Shown in pieces: positions 1-6,343 of a stretch of DNA of 7,476 bases. The first letter of the stretch is position 1; each line of letters starts with the position of its first letter. The position numbers and the translations under genes were made by a program. Source of the stretch: Nitrospirae bacterium RBG_13_39_12 (lineage in GTDB: Bacteria; Nitrospirota; Thermodesulfovibrionia; Thermodesulfovibrionales; SM23-35); NCBI GenBank assembly GCA_001805125.1, contig MHEF01000097.1, positions 1 through 7,476 of the forward strand, given 5' to 3'. The notes beneath the pieces were generated by a model. The model made no database searches. It saw only the letters and a list, made by a program, of their open reading frames with translations, and had not been told where the DNA came from.

Positions 1-837
1 TCTTATCCGGATGGCATCTTCTAAGAGTTCTTTAAATCGTTCCGTATACTCGCTTTCGTGAGTAAAATGAATTGCCTTATCCTCGATATCCCAATAGGAT
101 TGTATTCTTATTCTATCTGCTTCTAAGAGGAGATATTCTGCTGGCCTTAATTGATAAATATTTTTAAAAAAAGTTTCAGGCGTGTGATCTTGAAGACCTA
201 ACAAAAGATAATCAGCTACAATCTGCTCATTTGGCTCTGCAATCCATCCATCGATTTGAAGAAGGGCCTTCAATTCCGAAGCAAAACTGAATCGTTTCCC
301 ATCAAAGAAGTAATAAAAGGGCTTCTCTCCTCCCCTGTCCCTCGCGCAAAAGATCCTATTCTTTTTCAAATCGATAATGGCAAAGGCCCACATCCCATTG
401 AAATGGTTCAAACAGTCAGTTCCCCATTCTTCGTAAGCGTGCAAGATCACCTCAGTATCGGTCTTTGATTGAAGAGAATGCCCCAAACGCTCCAGTTCTT
501 TTCGAATCTCAATGTAATTATAGATTTCCCCATTATGGACGATCCACAACGACCCGTCTTCATTCCCCATGGGTTGATGGCCTGCCGCAGAAAGATCAAG
601 GATCGACAACCTCCGATGCCCTATCAATAAATTGACAGGTTGGTCAAAGTCATCGATACTCGGGCCCTCTGCTCTGCTCTCCTTACCCATGAGGGGATAG
701 ACTTTCTTTGATTCGAAATTGACCCCCAAGAATCCTTCATCATCCGGTCCCCGATGTCGAAGGAAGTCGGTCATTTTTTTTATATTGTCCGGCTTCACGT
801 TCTCTTTAAAACTGTATATTCCTGCAATTCCACACAT
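1..837 (-). CDS. asnB: Asparagine synthase-type glutamine amidotransferase (N-terminal part, cut by window edge)
   Basis: The first 279 codons are visible and the frame stays open to base 1, so the C-terminal part lies outside. The start is fixed by MCGIAG, because Cys2 must become the N-terminal nucleophile of a class II glutaminase. Visible motifs are RHRGPDDEG (28-35), GHRRLSILDLS (73-83), HNGEIYNY (101-108), TDTEV (126-130) and ARDRGGEKPFYY (165-176). This is the complete glutaminase domain, which releases ammonia from glutamine. The ATP-binding synthetase domain would begin near residue 255-279 and is almost entirely missing. About 25 extra residues (near 41-68) separate the RGPDD and HRRLS motifs, a layout I associate with AsnB copies of polysaccharide loci. 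It is clearly different from the second amidotransferase at 4304-6235. It follows the WbmF-like gene after 50 bases, with no strong ribosome site close to the ATG. Family assignment is secure. The acceptor, aspartate or a sugar carboxylate, is unknown; the context favours uronic acid amidation. Confidence 0.93.
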   Translation of the reverse strand, partial: MCGIAGIYSFKENVKPDNIKKMTDFLRHRGPDDEGFLGVNFESKKVYPLMGKESRAEGPSIDDFDQPVNLLIGHRRLSILDLSAAGHQPMGNEDGSLWIVHNGEIYNYIEIRKELERLGHSLQSKTDTEVILHAYEEWGTDCLNHFNGMWAFAIIDLKKNRIFCARDRGGEKPFYYFFDGKRFSFASELKALLQIDGWIAEPNEQIVADYLLLGLQDHTPETFFKNIYQLRPAEYLLLEADRIRIQSYWDIEDKAIHFTHESEYTERFKELLEDAIRIR

Positions 838-864
838 GACTAAACTTTACCACCGTTTCTTTGT

Positions 865-878
865 AAGGCCATTGCCTT
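865..878 (-). repeat. Small hairpin in the gap before the partial amidotransferase gene
   Basis: A perfect 5-base inverted repeat (AAGGC and GCCTT) surrounds a 4-base loop, and two more pairs (GT with AC) can form if one base bulges. It sits in the 50-base gap between the WbmF-like stop (888-890) and the amidotransferase ATG (837). No T-run follows in the direction of transcription, so it does not look like a full intrinsic terminator. It could be a processing or attenuation structure, or chance. Confidence 0.25.
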
Positions 879-887
879 CACCGCACT

Positions 888-2000
888 TCAACTGATTCGA
901 CACATTTCAAGTGGTCGTTCACTGCATGGGGCATTCTCCATGTGTACTGAATGCTTTTGAATACAGGCATCAATCAGAGATGAATTCTGCTGTGTCCATT
1001 CAATCGTTTGAGACAGTCCCTCATGGAGACTGGTCTTCGCCTCAAATCCGAGTTCGCGCTTCGATTTCACCGTACTGCCGAAACGCCTGTTTGAATGATC
1101 CCATATCCGCTTTGGTCCATATTGAATTGCAGCTGTGTTACCTGTAAGGCAATTGATCAGAGTTGCCACATTTAGTATGGAGGTTTCTACACCGCTTGCT
1201 AAATTATAAACTTCTCCTGGTATCCCGGCGATAGCACATAACATCAATCCTCTGATGATATCATCGACATAGATAAAATCACGTGTGGCGATCCCCTTGT
1301 TTTCTACAATCAATGGCCATTTCTTCAGGGCACAATACACAAATGTTGGAATAACGTTTCGCCAAACGGTTGCAAGTGTTCCACGCCACTTCCCTGCTCC
1401 CAATATCTCTCCGGGACCATAGACATTTTGGAAGCGCACCTTGACAACAGGAAGATGATATTGCCTATAAAAATAGTTTGAATAGAGCTCTCCAATGATC
1501 TTCGAAATCTGATATGGAGTATCGGAGTATATTGGAAGAGGAGAATCTTCCCTTATTGCAACTGTCTGATTAAGGGTATTTTCAGCAAATGTACAGCCGG
1601 CTGAAGAATAGACCACCTTCTTAATTTTCTTAAAATTCTTGACCCTTTCATAAAGCTTAAGGGTCGTTAGGGTATTATTCTCATGGTCCGCTAGGGGATC
1701 GTAGATAGAATTCTGGTTTCCATGAAAAGTTGCCAAATGGAAAATATAACCGAAATCGTCTGTTAACCCCTGAAGAATCTGGTCGTCAGCAATCGAACCT
1801 TCTATAAATGTAATTTCAGGTGATACATGTACGCTCGATCGTTCTGAGGAAAGTAAGTTGTCCACAATGACAATTTCACTGGGAGAATGTTCTCGAAGAG
1901 ACTTGATCAAATTGCTACCCACGAAACCTGCACCACCTATGACCAGAATGCGCTCATCTGTGAATTCTGGGGCTTCCCATTTCATATGCTGATGAATCAT
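888..2000 (-). CDS. wbmF: NAD-dependent sugar-nucleotide epimerase/dehydratase, WbmF-like (extended SDR family)
   Basis: This 370-residue extended SDR enzyme has a Rossmann fold opening with GGAGFVGS (22-29) and an acidic VDNLL end of the second strand. It has YSSAGCTF (131-138), the catalytic YQISK (Tyr163, Lys167), FQNVYGPGE (190-198) and RDFIYVDD (240-247). The HENNTLTTLKLYER stretch (106-119) and GPGEILGAGKWRGT (195-208) match my memory of Bordetella WbmF, a protein required for an O antigen of 2,3-diacetamido-galacturonic acid. Its exact reaction there was inferred from structure; epimerisation of a UDP-diacetamido-uronic acid is the likely role. The frame is open upstream to 2144, but that would overlap the preceding gene by 115 bases and add 48 residues unlike the family. 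The ATG at 2000 has AAGAGG six bases upstream. A third ATG at 1985 has no such site. Roughly the last 17 residues look like an unconserved tail. It is cytoplasmic and lies 29 bases after the WbmG-like gene. The family is certain; the WbmF orthology comes from memory. Confidence 0.88.
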   Translation of the reverse strand: MIHQHMKWEAPEFTDERILVIGGAGFVGSNLIKSLREHSPSEIVIVDNLLSSERSSVHVSPEITFIEGSIADDQILQGLTDDFGYIFHLATFHGNQNSIYDPLADHENNTLTTLKLYERVKNFKKIKKVVYSSAGCTFAENTLNQTVAIREDSPLPIYSDTPYQISKIIGELYSNYFYRQYHLPVVKVRFQNVYGPGEILGAGKWRGTLATVWRNVIPTFVYCALKKWPLIVENKGIATRDFIYVDDIIRGLMLCAIAGIPGEVYNLASGVETSILNVATLINCLTGNTAAIQYGPKRIWDHSNRRFGSTVKSKRELGFEAKTSLHEGLSQTIEWTQQNSSLIDACIQKHSVHMENAPCSERPLEMCRIS

Positions 2001-2006
2001 CCTCGG

Positions 2007-2012
2007 CCTCTT
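2007..2012 (-). promoter_or_regulatory. Ribosome binding site deciding the WbmF-like start
   Basis: On the minus strand AAGAGG ends six bases before the ATG at 2000. This supports that start over the ATG at 1985, which has only CATCAGCAT in front of it, and over the upstream start at 2144 inside the preceding gene. Confidence 0.6.
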
Positions 2013-2029
2013 CGTATCCAGTCTTCCGA

Positions 2030-2974
2030 TTATCGATTCTCCGCAAACTGCTTCAAATGGGTATATGTGTCTCCAACTCCAAACTCCTTGTACCAAGCAA
2101 TTGCCCTGGATACACCTGTTTCCAGAGGAGTCTTCACCTTCCAACCAAAATCCTCATCTGTCTTAGAAGGATCGAGCAGAATACTTGGGGCATCGTCAGG
2201 ATTTCGTGGCTGAACCTGCACATTCCCTTCGCAACGAAAACCCATTGCTCTTACGGTCATATCAAAGAGATCCTTAATTGCATAGTCTCTTCCTGAAGAA
2301 ATATGGTAGAATCCTTTCTTTCCATAACCCTCCAGCGCAATCAGGATAATTTCGATCAGATCATCCACATATATGAAATCACGGCGCGTATCAACGACGA
2401 AGCAAGGCTTATTGCTTATCAAGCGTTGAAAGAATATCGGCAGAGGACCGCTTAAGTTCCTCGGTCCGTAAACGTTTGCCAAACGAAAGGAGACAAAGTC
2501 CAGTCTACCTAATGCGATATACTGCTCTCCAGCGGTCTTACTAATGGCATAGCTGCTTCCTTCCGGACGGATAGGATGATTGAGGGTGATCGGTTGCTCG
2601 AGAGGACGGAGTCCGTAACAGAGGGCGGTCTGGAGGTAAATCATCCGCATGACTTTAAGACGCTCGGCAGCCTGGGCAATGATGGCTGTACCCAGGACAT
2701 TAGTGCTGCTATCTTCTCTCCAGTTATTGGGATCCTTATATGAGGCCGCTGCGTGCACGACCCGGTCGGGTTGAAACTGATCGAATACCTGGTTGACCAG
2801 CTCACTATGTGCGATCGTCCCTTCGATCACCTGAAGTTCGGAATGAGGCCTCAGGTTGTCTCGATGTCCCGTGGCGTAATTATCGATCACAACAACCTGA
2901 TGCCCCTTCTCCAAGAGGTGGTCTGCAAGATGGGACCCAATAAAGCCTGCTCCGCCTGTTATCACAACTCTCAT
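2030..2974 (-). CDS. wbmG: NAD-dependent sugar-nucleotide epimerase, WbmG/WbmH-like (extended SDR family)
   Basis: This 314-residue extended SDR protein has GGAGFIGS (7-14) for NAD(P) binding, followed by Asp31 (VVIDN), which favours NAD over NADP. It also has AAASYKDP (75-82), the catalytic YAISK (Tyr142, Lys146), FRLANVYGPRN (163-173), SGPLPIFFQRL (175-185) and RRDFIYVDD (197-205). The strand that usually ends in a Ser-Ser motif reads QTALCYG (115-121), so Thr116 probably takes the serine role. This motif, DDAPSILLDPSKT (260-272) and the terminal YTHLK are features I remember from Bordetella WbmG and its relative WbmH. Those enzymes are needed for the diacetamido-uronic acid O antigen and are probably epimerases acting on the UDP-sugar. 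The ATG has an excellent ribosome site. A WbmF-like gene follows after 29 bases, as in the Bordetella wbm order. Whether it matches WbmG or WbmH better cannot be told by eye. Confidence 0.9.
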   Translation of the reverse strand: MRVVITGGAGFIGSHLADHLLEKGHQVVVIDNYATGHRDNLRPHSELQVIEGTIAHSELVNQVFDQFQPDRVVHAAASYKDPNNWREDSSTNVLGTAIIAQAAERLKVMRMIYLQTALCYGLRPLEQPITLNHPIRPEGSSYAISKTAGEQYIALGRLDFVSFRLANVYGPRNLSGPLPIFFQRLISNKPCFVVDTRRDFIYVDDLIEIILIALEGYGKKGFYHISSGRDYAIKDLFDMTVRAMGFRCEGNVQVQPRNPDDAPSILLDPSKTDEDFGWKVKTPLETGVSRAIAWYKEFGVGDTYTHLKQFAENR

Positions 2975-2980
2975 TTTTCT

Positions 2981-2987
2981 ACCTCCT
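2981..2987 (-). promoter_or_regulatory. Strong ribosome binding site of the WbmG-like gene
   Basis: AGGAGGT lies six bases upstream of the ATG at 2974. It is a near-perfect complement to the 16S rRNA tail, and it confirms the start, which gives the expected short beta strand (MRVVIT) before the glycine motif. Confidence 0.8.
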
Positions 2988-2994
2988 GACGAAT

Positions 2995-3035
2995 AAAAAA
3001 TGGATCAACCGATCTATCCTCCCTTCGGACAGGGA
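2995..3035 (-). other. Gap with two short hairpins and a T-run between hydrolase and WbmG-like gene
   Basis: In the 85-base gap the minus strand carries TCCCT/AGGGA around a 6-base loop (3020-3035). It is followed by GATC/GATC around a 4-base loop (3003-3014) and then CATTTTTT (2995-3002). The second hairpin plus T-run resembles a weak intrinsic terminator, but a 4-pair stem is too short to be convincing. It could allow partial read-through, lowering expression of the downstream SDR genes, or be incidental. Confidence 0.25.
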
Positions 3036-3059
3036 ATTTTCGCATTTTCAAACCATCCC

Positions 3060-4310
3060 TCACGATTTCAGCCATTTCTTAAGAAAGCAAAGTGATCCCT
3101 TGAGGAATACTTCATGGCCACCGTCTCCTACCTCCATCTGAACAGAGTCGGGAGGCTGCTTTAGCTGGTCATAAATAGCCTTAACTTCTAAAAAGCTTTT
3201 CGACGCCGAATCAGCCCTTGGGTCCTGCGAGCCCACCTCAATAAACAGCTTCCGAGGTGCGATCAATGATGCGATGTCCACAGTAGAAAACCTCAGTAAA
3301 AAGTCTTGAAAGAACATATAGTCTGCATCCTCGTAGCGCCAGTAGCTGTGGGGATAGGTTAGCCCTGTTAGCTTTCCGACCATGTCTTCAAAATATTGAC
3401 TGACCACGACAACCTTGACCCTTGGGTCAAGTGCACCAAGATTAAACGCCAGGAAACCTCCAAGGGAAATTCCATAGGCCGCTACCCGGCTAGCGTCCAC
3501 GTCATCTCTTGTCAACGCGTAATTCAAAACACTCATTATTTGTCCGAGTTCAATACCCAGCAACCGTACCCCCACAGAAAGGCCCCGGTTGTCGATTTCA
3601 TTCCGACGTCGATTGTAGCTTCCCTGATCATTCTGTGTGAGCTGTGTAATTGTGAGCGGGGAAAACACCATATAACCTTGTTCAGCTAAGCGAAGAGCGA
3701 ACTTGTGGTGATAGTCGTCCTTCCCATCCAAGCCAAAGATCCTCTCCGGATAGCCTGCGGTGCCATGGAACGCAATAATTAGGGGAAAAGGCCCCTTCAC
3801 TCGTGATGGGATTCCAACAAGGCCTACGACAGTTAATTGACCATCGCAGACCTCAAGAACCCACCTGTGAATACTTACATTCCCCAAAGATTGAACAAAG
3901 GTGTTTGAAATCAAGGTTGGTATCCGTCCTGTCAGACATTCTTCCGGAACCCGATACATGTCCCGAAGGTCACACCTGTATCGTTCTATCGAATCCAAGT
4001 ATCGCTTTAAGGAAGAAAAATCGCGGTTCCAATAAGCTTTCCGCATGGATAAGGCGCTATCGACTTTGCAATCAATGAATCTATTGATGCAGTTCATTAC
4101 CATTTCCTCTTGGGAAACAGTCAAATGGATTCGATCAGGGTAGAACGTCTTAGTTATGTTGGCCGGAAACTTCGTGGGTCGACCAAAATGGAACCAAGCA
4201 CTCAGTCCAAACGCAACAACGAAGAGAAAGAGTGCAACGAGGGCGCATTTTCTCCTTTTCTCCCGGAACCACTTCCCGGACACTTGTTGAGGTTCTCTTC
4301 TGATCACCAT
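3060..4310 (-). CDS. Membrane-anchored alpha/beta hydrolase (acetyl-esterase / dienelactone-hydrolase-like)
   Basis: The protein has 416 residues. A basic N-terminus (RR, then REKRRK at 16-21) precedes one hydrophobic segment (about 22-40) without an obvious cleavage site. This is a signal anchor placing the rest in the periplasm. The hydrolase core shows FHGTAG (181-186, oxyanion hole), AYGISLGGF (278-286) with nucleophile Ser282, then the probable acid Asp363 in GSQDPRA and base His399 in DGGHEVF, so the triad looks intact. The region before the core (about 55-165) carries WNRDFSSLKRYLDSIE (94-109), which resembles acetyl-xylan-esterase-type hydrolases. It contains five cysteines (74, 81, 113, 125, 155), suggesting disulfides and fitting export. 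The start overlaps the stop of the upstream amidotransferase by seven bases, with only a weak GAG nearby, so translational coupling is likely. A role in removing acetyl or other acyl groups from, or otherwise modifying, the exported polysaccharide is an inference from context. The substrate is unknown. Confidence 0.87.
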   Translation of the reverse strand: MVIRREPQQVSGKWFREKRRKCALVALFLFVVAFGLSAWFHFGRPTKFPANITKTFYPDRIHLTVSQEEMVMNCINRFIDCKVDSALSMRKAYWNRDFSSLKRYLDSIERYRCDLRDMYRVPEECLTGRIPTLISNTFVQSLGNVSIHRWVLEVCDGQLTVVGLVGIPSRVKGPFPLIIAFHGTAGYPERIFGLDGKDDYHHKFALRLAEQGYMVFSPLTITQLTQNDQGSYNRRRNEIDNRGLSVGVRLLGIELGQIMSVLNYALTRDDVDASRVAAYGISLGGFLAFNLGALDPRVKVVVVSQYFEDMVGKLTGLTYPHSYWRYEDADYMFFQDFLLRFSTVDIASLIAPRKLFIEVGSQDPRADSASKSFLEVKAIYDQLKQPPDSVQMEVGDGGHEVFLKGSLCFLKKWLKS

Positions 4311-6235
4311 CTCAAATGGCCATTTGGAGATGAGGGCAAGAGTTCTTTGAACTGGCTTTCCTTGTCATGAAACTCCTGCTGCCATAACTCCAGACATAAC
4401 ATCCCCCAAATTTTTCGGCCGTATTCCGGTTCCCGAGTCAACCCGTTTATAACCTTCCGATTATCGATAAAGTCTCGGCTCAACGCAGCTTCCGACGAAA
4501 AAATGTCGTAAATGAATTCCTTCGCCTCTCCTTTGATCCATTGCGTGAGGGGCACTGGGAACCCCATCTTGTCTTTTCTATCAATAATTGTGCCAGGTAA
4601 TATAGGTTTCATCACTGCCTTCAGGACCTGTTTCATCGTCCCATCTTTAAACTTTATGTTGGAAGGAATCGTTGCCGAGAATTCGACCAACGGATGGTCG
4701 AGAAATGGCACTCTCGACTCAACTCCATGAGCCATGCTTACGCGATCCTCGACCTGAAGTAACGCCGGCAATAAGGTCTTAAAGTCGAAGTGGGTCATCA
4801 GATCGAAATAGGATTCTTTCCGAACATTATTACCATTGAATATAGTGCAGAAGGTTTCGAAAGGGGAGTAACCTCTTAATAATTCCCATTTGACCTCATC
4901 CTGAATCAACGAAGCCCGATTGATCAGGCGAAAGTAGCGCCGATCCATCTCTTCAAATAACCCCTCGCGCCAAAATTCCTTCAGCAGAGGTTTATAGTTT
5001 CGTAAGGCCGTTAAATTAGGAATGATGGACTCATACGTCACGATGAAATTTCCGCTGTGTATGGTTCCGTCAATGGCCGCCTTAATGCATTGTTCGAAGT
5101 AGGCGATGAGATATCGGGCGTAGCCTCCGAATATTTCATCTCCGCCCTGCCCCCCTAAGAGAACCTTTCGATATCGGCTGGCATACTTTGAGACCATGTA
5201 TTGGGGGAAGGAACCGGGTCCTGCTGCAGGATAGTCCATATGGTAGATGACTTTCCTTATATTCTGAATGAAGTCACTAACCGTGATATCAATTTCATGC
5301 AGTTCAAGACCACACCAATAAGCTAATTCATGAGCATATAGGCTTTCATCAAGTTCTTTATAGAATGAGAATTTACCATGAAAACAGATGAGGTCATCCA
5401 CGTGTCTTCTGCTGGCCAATGAGGTTACGGTACTGGAGTCCAATCCTCCACTCAGATAGGTACCCACTGGTACATCGCTACGGAGATGTAAGTGAATCGA
5501 TTCCAACAACAACCGTTTCAGATTTTCTTCAAAATACTTGGCCGTATGGTCGAAATCTAAATAATAATATACCTCCCAGTACCTCTCCACGTATAACGAG
5601 CCATTCTTCATTCTCAGGAAATGGCCCGGTAATAACTCATAAATTCCCTTGAAGAGGGTCTTACCTGCCATGCAAAACTGAAATATCAAGTAATCGGCCA
5701 ATCCTTCCGGATCGGTTTCAATATGCTTAACGAAAGGCAGTAAGGCTTTTATCTCTGAGGCAAAATAGAAATGACCATCCACAACAGTGTAATAAAACGG
5801 TTTTATGCCAAAACGATCTCTTGCGCAAAATAACACCTGGTTTGTTTCATCCCATAATGCGAACGCAAACATTCCACGAAGGTGATTGACGCAATCCTTC
5901 CCCCATTTCTGGTAAGCCTGAAGAATAACTTCCGTATCGGAAGTCGTTATAAAATTCCCTGCTCCCATTTCTTCGCGCAATTCGAGATAATTATAAATTT
6001 CTCCATTATAAGTGATCCAATTGCCATTTCTGTCGCTCATAGGCTGTTGGCCAGTCGTCAGATCAATAATGCTCAACCTTCGGTGGGCAAATCCAACGGA
6101 CTGCCGCTCATGTTGCCAGATCGCATGCCCGTCAGGACCCCGGTGCTTCTGCAATTCATTCATGACATGTAAACGTTGTGAGAGGTTTGAAATTTTTTCC
6201 AAAGAGAGACTCACAACCCCACCAATACCACACAT
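4304..6235 (-). CDS. asnB: Asparagine synthase-type glutamine-hydrolysing amidotransferase (complete)
   Basis: The 643 residues match the usual length of AsnB proteins in polysaccharide loci. The N-terminal class II glutaminase domain starts with MCGIGG (Cys2 nucleophile) and has HRGPDG (31-36), HRRLSIIDLT (51-60), YNGEIYNY (76-83) and ARDRFGIKPFYY (138-149). The synthetase domain has the ATP pyrophosphatase loop SGGLDSS (262-268), LLGGQGGDEIFGGY (359-372), VEDRVSMAHGVESRVPFLD (495-513) and KDKMGFPVP (554-562). All key motifs are intact, so it should use glutamine and ATP to amidate a carboxylate through an acyl-adenylate, in the cytoplasm. The start is fixed by Cys2 and by AAGGAAGG five bases upstream. 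The gene's last seven bases overlap the hydrolase gene. Beside WbmF/WbmG-like genes, amidation of a uronic acid is plausible, as proposed for WbpS-type enzymes; ordinary asparagine synthesis cannot be excluded. It differs throughout from the partial copy at 1-837, so the two are not a recent duplication. Confidence 0.95.
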   Translation of the reverse strand: MCGIGGVVSLSLEKISNLSQRLHVMNELQKHRGPDGHAIWQHERQSVGFAHRRLSIIDLTTGQQPMSDRNGNWITYNGEIYNYLELREEMGAGNFITTSDTEVILQAYQKWGKDCVNHLRGMFAFALWDETNQVLFCARDRFGIKPFYYTVVDGHFYFASEIKALLPFVKHIETDPEGLADYLIFQFCMAGKTLFKGIYELLPGHFLRMKNGSLYVERYWEVYYYLDFDHTAKYFEENLKRLLLESIHLHLRSDVPVGTYLSGGLDSSTVTSLASRRHVDDLICFHGKFSFYKELDESLYAHELAYWCGLELHEIDITVSDFIQNIRKVIYHMDYPAAGPGSFPQYMVSKYASRYRKVLLGGQGGDEIFGGYARYLIAYFEQCIKAAIDGTIHSGNFIVTYESIIPNLTALRNYKPLLKEFWREGLFEEMDRRYFRLINRASLIQDEVKWELLRGYSPFETFCTIFNGNNVRKESYFDLMTHFDFKTLLPALLQVEDRVSMAHGVESRVPFLDHPLVEFSATIPSNIKFKDGTMKQVLKAVMKPILPGTIIDRKDKMGFPVPLTQWIKGEAKEFIYDIFSSEAALSRDFIDNRKVINGLTREPEYGRKIWGMLCLELWQQEFHDKESQFKELLPSSPNGHLRW

Positions 6236-6240
6236 ATCAG

Positions 6241-6248
6241 CCTTCCTT
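6241..6248 (-). promoter_or_regulatory. Ribosome binding site of the complete amidotransferase gene
   Basis: AAGGAAGG on the minus strand lies five bases before the ATG at 6235. It agrees with the start dictated by the N-terminal catalytic cysteine. Confidence 0.7.
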
Positions 6249-6260
6249 CTTAGAAATAGA

Positions 6261-6277
6261 GTTGAAAATCATTCAAC
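6261..6277 (-). repeat. Six-base inverted repeat in the leader of the amidotransferase gene
   Basis: GTTGAA and TTCAAC form a perfect 6-base inverted repeat with a 5-base loop, about 25 bases upstream of the ATG at 6235, in the 108-base gap after the glycosyltransferase-like gene. It is AT-rich and lacks a following T-run. It may be a weak hairpin, a protein-binding half-site pair, or chance. The rest of the gap (6278-6343) shows nothing I can name. Confidence 0.2.
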
Positions 6278-6343
6278 CATTTCACTTTGCATCATTTTAT
6301 AGATCCCGCTGTTTGCAACCATGAATATAAACGGAAGCCTGAC

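Noticed and set aside
256..468. Plus-strand open frame of 70 codons, and similar ones at 911-1147, 1887-2213, 3396-3689, 3803-4078, 5419-5652 and 5882-6302
   Set aside because: All lie antisense to well-supported genes with recognised motifs, show no protein-family features, and overlap one another; they are shadows.
2001..2144. A 48-residue N-terminal extension of the WbmF-like protein, starting at 2144
   Set aside because: It lies within the 3' end of the WbmG-like gene, has no similarity to the expected SDR start, and the ATG at 2000 has a well-spaced AAGAGG.
6269..6322. A 17-codon reading frame on the minus strand in the 108-base gap, possible leader peptide
   Set aside because: It has no ribosome site, no run of regulatory codons and no following terminator; frames of this length arise by chance.
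6278..6322. TATAAA with TTGCAA upstream on the minus strand as a promoter for the amidotransferase gene
   Set aside because: The spacing between the two boxes is only about 11 bases, and nothing resembling a -35 box sits 17 bases upstream of TATAAA.
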